Source: a bacterium UBP7_UBA7824 | GTDB taxonomy: Bacteria > UBP7 > UBA6624 | Assembly (NCBI GenBank): GCA_002501535.1 | Contig: DLTY01000022.1 | Span: 1-16,669 of the forward strand | DNA length: 16,669 bases | Reading direction: 5' to 3' | Shown here: positions 1 through 6,404 of the stretch, in pieces | How positions within the stretch are numbered: the stretch's first letter is position 1 | How the letters are laid out: each line of letters begins with the position of its first letter | Program-made: the position numbers and the translations under genes | Notes under the pieces: model-generated | Told to the model about the DNA's origin: nothing | Database searches by the model: none | Seen by the model: the letters and a program-made list of their open reading frames with translations, nothing else

Positions 1-45
1 ACTCTGCTTAAGGTTTTCTGATGTGGAAGTATGGTCAAGTTTCAT
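1..45 (-). CDS. 5' end of an unidentified gene running off the window
   Basis: An ATG at 45-43 overlaps the acylphosphatase stop codon in an ATGA arrangement. The frame stays open for all 15 codons to the window edge, reading MKLDHTSTSENLKQS. The same 4-base overlap joins most other genes in this window, which is the main support for calling it real. Fifteen residues are too few to name a product; nothing here is a diagnostic motif. It would be the last visible member of the minus-strand group headed by hflX. Confidence 0.6.
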   Translation of the reverse strand, partial: MKLDHTSTSENLKQS

Positions 46-323
46 TCAGAAGAGGTTGGTAATATTTCAAAACCAAATCCTAATTCTTCTTTAACTTCCT
101 TCGAATCAATTTCATCAACCCTGCTTGAAGGAGGTCCCTGTTTAAGCAAACCTTCCATTTGTTCAAGATCTTTATTTGACCCTTCCAAAACAACTTCAAC
201 ATCACCATTAAGCTTATTTCGAGTATTACCTGAAAGTCCTAAATTTATGGCCTGTGTTCTAGTAAACCACCTGAAACCAACACCTTGGACTCTACCTTTA
301 ACTTCAAATTTTCTTGTAGGCAT
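42..323 (-). CDS. acyP: acylphosphatase
   Basis: This is a 93-residue cytoplasmic acylphosphatase, the usual length for the family (about 90-100). The family hydrolyses carboxyl-phosphate bonds such as those of acetyl or carbamoyl phosphate. The signature KGRVQGVGFRWF lies at residues 9-20, with the phosphate-binding Arg18. The catalytic Asn36 sits in TRNKLNG, 18 residues later, the same spacing as Arg23/Asn41 in the vertebrate enzyme. A GDVEVVLEG strand follows at 40-48. The ATG at 323 has no clear Shine-Dalgarno sequence; a TAATAT hexamer lies 10 bases before it. The next gene downstream starts within its stop codon. Its biological substrate is unknown, as for most bacterial members. Confidence 0.93.
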   Translation of the reverse strand: MPTRKFEVKGRVQGVGFRWFTRTQAINLGLSGNTRNKLNGDVEVVLEGSNKDLEQMEGLLKQGPPSSRVDEIDSKEVKEELGFGFEILPTSSE

Positions 324-333
324 AGTGACACAT

Positions 334-339
334 ATATTA
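334..339 (-). promoter_or_regulatory. possible -10 element for acyP
   Basis: On the minus strand TAATAT lies 10 bases before the acyP ATG, which would give a transcript with almost no leader. No good TTGACA-like -35 is found at 16-18 bases spacing. Instead the palindrome at 351-372 covers the place where a -35 would be. AT-rich sequence yields such hexamers by chance, so this is weak. Confidence 0.25.
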
Positions 340-350
340 ACCGATTTTCT

Positions 351-378
351 TACAGTACCTTTAGGTACTGTATTTTTT
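351..378. promoter_or_regulatory. perfect 10-bp inverted repeat followed by T6 on the plus strand
   Basis: TACAGTACCT (351-360) and AGGTACTGTA (363-372) are perfect inverted repeats separated by two bases. They are followed by TTTTTT at 373-378 on the plus strand. As RNA this is an intrinsic-terminator shape, but only for plus-strand transcription, and no plus-strand gene reads into it; on the minus strand it is followed by AGAAAA. It sits in the only gap of the hflX-to-acyP group, just upstream of acyP. It could be a terminator against antisense transcription, a processing hairpin, or a protein-binding operator over the acyP -35 region. The structure is certain; the role is not. Confidence 0.5.
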
Positions 379-386
379 AAACAAAT

Positions 387-1115
387 TTATTTTTTATAAA
401 CCTGCCAATCTTTCACTCTTTTTTTAATAGCTTCAGGCAGCAAATTCTCCCAATCTTCACGATTTGGCAAGTCTCCAGAAAGCACCAAAACGTTATCAGC
501 CTCTTTTGTTTGCTTGATGCAAAGGCTGCCAAATTCAGCAACTATCAAATCACAAACTTCCAAACATTTTTTATTTCTTCCGGAAAGATTAACCATCAAC
601 CTTCCGTTTGGAGAAATTTGTTTTTTTATATTTTTCCATATTTCAGGATTTTGCAAACTGGAAAGAAAAGAACCATCTAAAAACAAATCAACAATAACCA
701 AAGAGTAACAACCTGATTTAAAAAAGCTTTCAGACAAAGCATCTTCTATATTGATTTTTACATCCTCTTCATCAGCCAATCCAAAATAACATCTAGCAAC
801 ATCAATAAGATCTCCATCAATTTCCCAACAATTTAGCTTTAAATCTGGCCAATATTTTCTATATAGATATACCGTAGTTGCTCCACCTAATCCTAAAATA
901 GCAATTTTTCCTTCCCCTATGATTGGGGGCATGATGCAAAAATCATCCCAGTAAGATTCAGTACTAGTCATTCCATATTTATATATCGAATGAATATTGG
1001 AACTCTTGTCTAAATAGAGAAGATTTGTGCCATCTTTTTCCTGAATAACTTTAATATCATTAAAATTATTGCTTCTTTTAAGTAAAACTTTATTTCTTTT
1101 CCAGGGCCAAAACAT
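387..1115 (-). CDS. spermidine synthase-like SAM-dependent protein
   Basis: This 242-residue protein has the Rossmann methyltransferase fold of the spermidine-synthase superfamily. Visible parts are the nucleotide-binding loop ILGLGGAT (73-80), the acidic strand end CWEID (96-100) followed by VARCYFGL as in spermidine synthases, an EDA segment near 124-126, and IVDLF at 141-145. It is shorter than classical SpeE (about 280-300 residues), and the usual catalytic-loop D(S/T)(S/T)DP is not evident; IVDLFLDG stands in that region. True polyamine synthesis is therefore doubtful, and it may act on another substrate or be a methyltransferase-like relative. The ATG at 1115 lies 26 bases inside the end of hflX, so the two are probably cotranscribed. 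Confidence 0.72.
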   Translation of the reverse strand: MFWPWKRNKVLLKRSNNFNDIKVIQEKDGTNLLYLDKSSNIHSIYKYGMTSTESYWDDFCIMPPIIGEGKIAILGLGGATTVYLYRKYWPDLKLNCWEIDGDLIDVARCYFGLADEEDVKINIEDALSESFFKSGCYSLVIVDLFLDGSFLSSLQNPEIWKNIKKQISPNGRLMVNLSGRNKKCLEVCDLIVAEFGSLCIKQTKEADNVLVLSGDLPNREDWENLLPEAIKKRVKDWQVYKK

Positions 1116-2343
1116 ATTGCTTGAAATAGTTTAATAAATTTTCTGGAATAATGATCGTGTAAACCATGCCATCATTTTTTAATTTTTGATCCAAGATATA
1201 ACCTTCAGCATGAATGATTTTGAATAAATCATCTCTGTCAAATGGAACAAATATTCTTATTTTTTTAAGCTTCTTCATTATCCATTTCTGTAAATCATCA
1301 AAAATCTGGCTTAATCCAAATTTTGTTTTTGCAGACATGCAATAAACATTCTCGCTTTCTGTAAACTTCAACATCAAATCATCCCTTACAAGATCGACCT
1401 TGTTGAAAAGATACCATTTTTCCTTATTAGAAACATTTAAATCTTCTAATATTTGATTTGTAACCTGTATCTGTGATTCAATATCATCTCTAGAAGAATC
1501 AACAACATGCCAAATCAAATCAGCTTCATTTAGCTCTGAAAGAGTAGATCTAAAACTGGCAATTAAACTTGGTGGTAAGTTTTTAATAAAGCCAACAGTA
1601 TCACTTAATAAAACCTTTTGATTTAATATTTTAAAAATCTTACTTGTTGAGTCCAGGGTTGAGAAAAGTCGGTCTTCTGACAGGACGCCAGCACTTGTCG
1701 CTAAATTCATAAAAGTAGACTTACCAGCATTTGTATAACCTACTAAAGCTACTTTTATGAGGTTTTTTCTTGATTTTCTTCTCTCAACACCTAATTTTTC
1801 TATATTTTTTAACTTTTTGTCCAATATTGAAATTCTTTTTCTTATCTGCCTTTTGTCTGATTCAAGTTGTGTTTCACCTGGTCCCCTAACGCCTATACCA
1901 CCTGCCTGTCTTGATAAATGTGTCCACATTCTTGTTAATCTAGGTAACGTGTAGCTGAGCTGTGCTCTCTCAACTTGAATTTTAGACTCTGCAGTTCTTG
2001 CGTTCTGAGAAAACAAATCAAGTATCAATTTCGTCCTATCTATAACCTTGCATGTAACATACTTTTCTATATTCAAAATATTTCTCAAATTTAGAGACTC
2101 TGAAAAAACCACAAAATCACAATTAGAAGACTTTGCCAATCTCTGAATTTTTTGCAATTGGCCTTTACCAAGAAAAGGTCTTTTGTTTGGAATGTTAAAA
2201 ATTAAAGATTCAACAACCTCTCCGCCCACAGAACTAACAAGATTTGAAATCTCTTCAATCTCTACGCTTCCTTCAAGCTTGTTTGGTCTCCTGTTAACCA
2301 AAACAGAAATTCCCCTTTCTATTTTTTTATTTTTATTAAACAA
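1090..2343 (-). CDS. hflX: ribosome-associated GTPase HflX
   Basis: HflX binds the 50S subunit and rescues or splits stalled ribosomes under stress. Within 417 residues (family about 400-430) are the N-terminal HflX domain, the signature GGIGVRGPGETQLE (148-161), a basic coiled helix, and the GTPase motifs: G1 GYTNAGKST (202-210), G3 DTVGF (248-252), G4 NKVD (314-317) and G5 SAK (337-339). The start is uncertain. The longest frame opens with TTG at 2343, has no Shine-Dalgarno sequence, and keeps the first strand (GISVLV). A second TTG at 2301 is preceded by AAGGGGA at 9 bases but would cut that strand. The stop overlaps the spermidine-synthase-like gene. Confidence 0.95.
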   Translation of the reverse strand: MFNKNKKIERGISVLVNRRPNKLEGSVEIEEISNLVSSVGGEVVESLIFNIPNKRPFLGKGQLQKIQRLAKSSNCDFVVFSESLNLRNILNIEKYVTCKVIDRTKLILDLFSQNARTAESKIQVERAQLSYTLPRLTRMWTHLSRQAGGIGVRGPGETQLESDKRQIRKRISILDKKLKNIEKLGVERRKSRKNLIKVALVGYTNAGKSTFMNLATSAGVLSEDRLFSTLDSTSKIFKILNQKVLLSDTVGFIKNLPPSLIASFRSTLSELNEADLIWHVVDSSRDDIESQIQVTNQILEDLNVSNKEKWYLFNKVDLVRDDLMLKFTESENVYCMSAKTKFGLSQIFDDLQKWIMKKLKKIRIFVPFDRDDLFKIIHAEGYILDQKLKNDGMVYTIIIPENLLNYFKQYVLALEKK

Positions 2344-2351
2344 TGGTTTAA

Positions 2352-2379
2352 ACTATATCTTATGTCCTATATACGTGAA
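2352..2379 (-). promoter_or_regulatory. possible hflX promoter inside the ridA-like 5' end
   Basis: On the minus strand TTCACG (2379-2374), a 16-base spacer and TATAGT (2357-2352) resemble a sigma-70 promoter, with 4/6 and 5/6 matches. Transcription would begin near 2345. If so, hflX translated from TTG 2343 would be leaderless, while the TTG at 2301 would have a leader of about 45 bases carrying AAGGGGA. The -35 lies within the coding region of the divergent gene. Confidence 0.35.
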
Positions 2380-2835
2380 CTTGCGAAAGAACTAATTGAA
2401 GTTGATTTGCCGATTGCAACAAGCCCTGTTGCATCATACAAATCCTTTCAAATCTCTGCGGAAGGGATACTTTTTATCAGTGGTCAGCTTCCTATGAAAG
2501 ATGGTGAGTTAATGCTTAGTGGGATAATCGGCGAAGATCTATCGATAGAGGAAGGTCAAATATGTGCGAGACAATGTGCAATCAATATCCTTTCTCAATT
2601 GGATAAATATATTGATGAAAATGGTGGCCGAATCGTGAAGATCCTACAGCTCACCGGATTTGTTGCATGTAATAAAACATTCACAAGTCATCCACAGGTT
2701 ATAAATGGAGCAAGTGATTTTCTTAATAATGTATTAGGAGATTCTGGCCAGCACAGCAGACAAGCTGTTGGTGTTCCATCATTGCCATTAAATGCTCCTG
2801 TAGAAATCTCTGCAATTGTTGAAATAAAAGCTTAG
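2362..2835 (+). CDS. RidA/YjgF family protein, long subfamily
   Basis: This 157-residue member belongs to the longer YjgF branch rather than the roughly 128-residue RidA. Family signatures are GILFISGQLP (35-44), EEGQICARQCAINILSQL (63-80), VINGASDFLNNVLGDSGQHSR (114-133) and PVEISAIVEI at the C terminus. RidA proteins hydrolyse reactive imines from amino-acid metabolism using an arginine in a VARLP segment (Arg105 of the enterobacterial protein). Here that segment reads VGVPSLPL, with Ser140 in its place. The classical deaminase activity is therefore unlikely; the actual role of this branch is unsettled. It starts 18 bases from the divergent hflX frame, and its TAG stop shares a base with the GTG start of gltX. 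Confidence 0.9.
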   Translation: MSYIRELAKELIEVDLPIATSPVASYKSFQISAEGILFISGQLPMKDGELMLSGIIGEDLSIEEGQICARQCAINILSQLDKYIDENGGRIVKILQLTGFVACNKTFTSHPQVINGASDFLNNVLGDSGQHSRQAVGVPSLPLNAPVEISAIVEIKA

Positions 2836-4217
2836 TGACAAGCGTAAGAGTTAGGTTCGCACCCTCCCCTTCGGGAAATTTACATTTAGGTAACGCCAGA
2901 ACCGCATTGTTTAATTGGCTTTTTGCAAAATCAAATAATGGAAAATTTATCTTAAGGATAGAGGATACAGACTCTGAAAGATCTTCGGAAAAACATTCTC
3001 AAGCTTTAATGGATATACTTGAATGGCTTGATCTAAAACCAGATGAAAGTCCAAGATACGGAGGTGCCTACAAGCCTTACAAACAATCTGAAAGAAATCA
3101 TATATACAGCGAAATTATAAAAAAAATGATCCTTGAAAAAAAAGCGTTTTGGTCTCCTGCTGAAATGGGAAAAGTAAAAAGATTCGATAATGAATGGAGA
3201 GATGCAAATCTATCTAAAGAAGAGGCTGAAAAAATTGGACCTTCAGCACTAAGATTTAAATCAGCTAAAGCAGATAGGGTTGAAATTAATGACCTGCTTA
3301 AAGGAAAAATAAAAGTTAACACAAAACAAATTGGTGATTTTGTAATATCAAGAAACGATATGAAGCCACTATACAATTTTGCATGTGTTATTGATGACCA
3401 CTCCATGAACATAAGTCATGTAATAAGGGGTGAAGACCATTTAACAAATACAGCAAAACAAATACAGCTATACAAAACCCTTGGATGGAAAATACCTCAA
3501 TTTATACATCTTCCATTAGTTATGGGGCCGGATGGGTCACCTTTGTCAAAGAGGCATGGAGACGTTTCTGTTGAAAAATTTAAAGAACAAGGGTTTCTCC
3601 CTGAGTCGATAATAAATGCTTTAGCGATGCTTGGATGGGGTCCAGGCGATGACAAGGAGATATTTTCAAAAGAGGAAATTTCTAAATTATTCGAAATAAA
3701 AAAATTAAATATATCACCTTCTAAATTTTTTCCAAAAAAACTCAATTGGTTTAATGGTCAGCACATCAGAAAGCTTTCAAAAGAAAAACTTCAGGCAATT
3801 ATTAGTAAAAAACTTGAAGAGAACAACATAAAAGCTAAAAGAGAGGCTATTTTTGATTTGATTGATGTTACTCAAGAAAGATTGAGAAGTCTTAATGATA
3901 TCGTGCCTATGATTGGCTTCTTCTTCAAGAGGCCGGAAATTAAAAAAACAAAAGAAAACTTAAAAAACTTTGATTCAGATTCTTTAAAAAGATTACAAAA
4001 ACTAATGAAAGAAATAGAAACAATCAATGAATGGACAGTAAAAGGAATTGAAACAAAGTTGGAAAGCTGGAGGCTAGAACAAAACTATCAACCAAAACAA
4101 ATTTGGCAACCCTTAAGGATAGCTATTTCTGGTGGAAAAGTTTCCCCTCCAATTTTTGAAACGCTTTATTTCTTGGAAAAAAAAGAAACCATCACAAGGA
4201 TACAAAATATTATCTAA
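2835..4217 (+). CDS. gltX: glutamyl-tRNA synthetase
   Basis: GltX is a class I synthetase that charges tRNA-Glu with glutamate in the cytoplasm. It is 460 residues long, close to the usual 465-490. It opens with VRVRFAPSPSGNLHLGN, containing the HIGH-type motif HLGN (17-20), then RIEDTD (41-46). Further on are the DFVISR...PLYNF substrate pocket (168-182), VIRGEDHL (197-203) and the KMSKS-type PLSKRHGD (236-243). The helical anticodon-binding domain follows, ending with a conserved-looking SGGKVSPPIFETL. The cysteine cluster of zinc-binding GluRS is absent (KAFWSPAEM, 103-111). The start is GTG in the sequence TAGTG, overlapping the previous stop by one base, so translation is probably coupled. 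The 3' end overlaps the facing transporter gene by 8 bases. Confidence 0.98.
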   Translation: MTSVRVRFAPSPSGNLHLGNARTALFNWLFAKSNNGKFILRIEDTDSERSSEKHSQALMDILEWLDLKPDESPRYGGAYKPYKQSERNHIYSEIIKKMILEKKAFWSPAEMGKVKRFDNEWRDANLSKEEAEKIGPSALRFKSAKADRVEINDLLKGKIKVNTKQIGDFVISRNDMKPLYNFACVIDDHSMNISHVIRGEDHLTNTAKQIQLYKTLGWKIPQFIHLPLVMGPDGSPLSKRHGDVSVEKFKEQGFLPESIINALAMLGWGPGDDKEIFSKEEISKLFEIKKLNISPSKFFPKKLNWFNGQHIRKLSKEKLQAIISKKLEENNIKAKREAIFDLIDVTQERLRSLNDIVPMIGFFFKRPEIKKTKENLKNFDSDSLKRLQKLMKEIETINEWTVKGIETKLESWRLEQNYQPKQIWQPLRIAISGGKVSPPIFETLYFLEKKETITRIQNII

Positions 4218-6114
4218 CTTTTTGAGCTAGATATTTCGCAATCAAAGCTAAACAGATAAACCCAAGCCAAGGCCCAACTGGGCCTAACGCTATTGCTGGA
4301 ATACTGAATTTGGAAACAATAACCCCTGCAAGAATTATCCCCATCAAAGCTTCTCCTGTTATCAAGCCGCTACAAACAAGAATACCCTGCCTGCTTGTGT
4401 CTTTCTTTTTTCCATAATGTAAATAATGCCTTAAATACCCGCCAAGAAATATAGGGACAGCAAGCTCTATTGGCAAGTAGATACCTACAGCAACTGCTAA
4501 CACAGGAGCCCTAAAAGAACTTCCTATTTTTTCTAATTTTTTATCCCATAAAATTATCAAAACCCCTATGAAGATGCCTATAAAAACCAAATTCCAAGGA
4601 AGTGTCGAACTCTCTCCAAGTATCCCATCAGCAACAGAAGCCATCAAGCCCGCTTGTGGTGCTGCTAAAAAATTCCCTTGATCCTCTACCGGCAAGTGCA
4701 GGTCAGAACCTATACCGTAAGCGTTATGAAGCAAAGACAAAACAGGCGTTATAACTAAAGCAGCAACAATGACACCTAAAATCTCCATGAGCTCTTGCTT
4801 CCATGGTGTTGCATTGATAATATTCCCACATTTTAAATCTTGAAGAATGTCTGAGCCTATAGAGGCAGCACAACAAACTATACTACCAACAAATATTGCA
4901 GCAGCTGGCCCAATTGAACCCTTGCCCATAAAAAGCAAAACAAACGATGTAAAAAGAAGAGTGGCAATTGTTATTCCACTTATTGGATTATTGCTTGAAC
5001 CTACAAGGCCGCCCATATAACCTGCAACTGAAGAAAAAAGGAAGCCTGCTAAGACCATGATTATCCCCATTGCTAAGGCTATATTCAAATCGCTTATAAC
5101 ATGGTTGTAATAAAGAACTATCGGAATAAGCAGTAAAAAAATTCCGCCAAGAACAAAAGGCATGGGGATATTTCTTTCCTCCCTTGGTAAGTCTTTTTGT
5201 TTAATACCCATTTTTCTATAAGCTTCCATTCCGCTTTTAATTCCATCTAAAACAGGATTCCAAACTTTCAGAAGAGCATAAACTCCACCAACAGCCATTG
5301 CTCCAACTCCCAAATATCTAATCTTCTTGCTCCATATCAAATAAGCACCATCAACAGCAGAATTTTGAACAATTGAGTTTATTGAATCTCCACCTATAAC
5401 CTCATCTCCATTTAAATAAATATATAAAGGCAAACCTATTACCCAAGCTATGCAGCCACCCAAAAAAACCAATATTCCTATATTTTTTCCAACAATATAA
5501 CCAACACCTAAAAGAGCTGGTGATAAGTTTGTTCCAATGTAAGCAAGCCATTTTCCACCTATGAAACTAGCTCCTTCGAGAGCTTCCCCCCAAGCCTTAA
5601 ACCCTGACTGAAAAAATTTAAACAAACCACCGATCAATGCACTTTGACCAATCAAAGATGCACCTGCACCGCCTTTTTCACCCTCTTTCAAAACTTCAGC
5701 AGTAGCAAGGCCTTCAGGGAAAGTTAATTCTTTGCTATCCACTATAAAAGCTCTTCTTAAAGGTATACAGAAAAGTATCCCTAAAATACCACCTAAACCA
5801 GCAATCAAAGAAACTTCCCAGAAAGAAAAATCAGTCCAATGTCCAAGAAGTATCAACGCAGGAATTGTAAAAATAACACCAGCAGCCAAAGACTCTCCTG
5901 CACTTGCAGCTGTTTGAACCATATTGTTTTCAAAAATATTATTTCCTTTCTTTTTACCAGCAAAACATGCCAACACACCCATTGAAATAACAGCAGCAGG
6001 TATACTGGCGCTCACAGTCATTCCTGCCTTTAAGCCCAAATAAGCATTTGCGCCAGCAAGAGCAGCGGTTATCAATATTGATAAAAATATAGATCTCAAA
6101 GTAATTTCTTTCAT
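4210..6114 (-). CDS. OPT family oligopeptide-type transporter
   Basis: This is a 634-residue multi-pass inner-membrane protein of the oligopeptide transporter (OPT) family, bacterial branch. Family members move small peptides or metal-chelate compounds by proton symport; the substrate here cannot be read from sequence. Strong signatures are NAYLGLKAGMTVSASIPAAV (23-42) and ENNMVQTAASAGESLAAG (62-79), followed by FPEGLATAEVL and a later VGSSNNPISG loop. Many long hydrophobic segments run to the end. The ATG at 6114 overlaps the stop of the preceding small gene (ATGA) and has a good Shine-Dalgarno GGAGGA 6 bases upstream, one of the few in this window. It is the last gene of the seven-gene minus-strand run. 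Confidence 0.94.
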   Translation of the reverse strand: MKEITLRSIFLSILITAALAGANAYLGLKAGMTVSASIPAAVISMGVLACFAGKKKGNNIFENNMVQTAASAGESLAAGVIFTIPALILLGHWTDFSFWEVSLIAGLGGILGILFCIPLRRAFIVDSKELTFPEGLATAEVLKEGEKGGAGASLIGQSALIGGLFKFFQSGFKAWGEALEGASFIGGKWLAYIGTNLSPALLGVGYIVGKNIGILVFLGGCIAWVIGLPLYIYLNGDEVIGGDSINSIVQNSAVDGAYLIWSKKIRYLGVGAMAVGGVYALLKVWNPVLDGIKSGMEAYRKMGIKQKDLPREERNIPMPFVLGGIFLLLIPIVLYYNHVISDLNIALAMGIIMVLAGFLFSSVAGYMGGLVGSSNNPISGITIATLLFTSFVLLFMGKGSIGPAAAIFVGSIVCCAASIGSDILQDLKCGNIINATPWKQELMEILGVIVAALVITPVLSLLHNAYGIGSDLHLPVEDQGNFLAAPQAGLMASVADGILGESSTLPWNLVFIGIFIGVLIILWDKKLEKIGSSFRAPVLAVAVGIYLPIELAVPIFLGGYLRHYLHYGKKKDTSRQGILVCSGLITGEALMGIILAGVIVSKFSIPAIALGPVGPWLGFICLALIAKYLAQKVR

Positions 6115-6404
6115 AAGGGTCCTCCATTTTTAAATTCTGAAACAGACCCGTATACATCATCTCCAATATTGATATTGCACAAATCTGAGCTCCCTTCAAT
6201 GGAGCCAACCCGCCATAAAACAGCCCCATCTGACTTGATGTCCATTATAGGAATTGGATTTGGAAAAAACTTTTCATCAGTTTTAAAAAATATCAACTTG
6301 CCAGCCTTAAAAGAGTTCAACCAGGAAGCATAAGTGTAAAGAATAGCTTCTTCTTTTGAAATTGGCTCAATGCCAACAACCTCAATGAATCCACTTTGCT
6401 TCAT
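6111..6404 (-). CDS. small conserved-context protein of unknown function
   Basis: I do not recognise this 97-residue protein. It has no signal peptide and no membrane segment. It begins MKQSGFIEVVGIEPISKEEA, has a mixed alpha/beta middle with one lysine-rich stretch (GKLIFFKTDEKFF), and ends in a likely beta-rich part (IPIMDIKSDGAVLWRVGSIEG...NIGDDVYGSVSEF) with a single cysteine. Reality is supported by 4-base ATGA overlaps at both ends, with carB upstream and the OPT transporter downstream. Its position directly before the transporter hints at a linked role, such as a regulator or cytosolic partner, but that is inference only. Confidence 0.8.
   Translation of the reverse strand: MKQSGFIEVVGIEPISKEEAILYTYASWLNSFKAGKLIFFKTDEKFFPNPIPIMDIKSDGAVLWRVGSIEGSSDLCNINIGDDVYGSVSEFKNGGPL

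Noticed and set aside
1..45. Naming the truncated first gene (for example glyA, from NLKQS)
   Set aside because: Fifteen residues without a diagnostic motif cannot support any name.
31..399. 122-codon plus-strand frame across acyP and the palindrome
   Set aside because: It is antisense to a clear acylphosphatase, has no ribosome site, and its peptide looks like no protein family.
2343..2356. ATGGTTTAAACTAT imperfect palindrome between hflX and the RidA-family gene
   Set aside because: Twelve of 14 symmetric positions, in very AT-rich sequence and overlapping the -10-like element; too short to claim as an operator.
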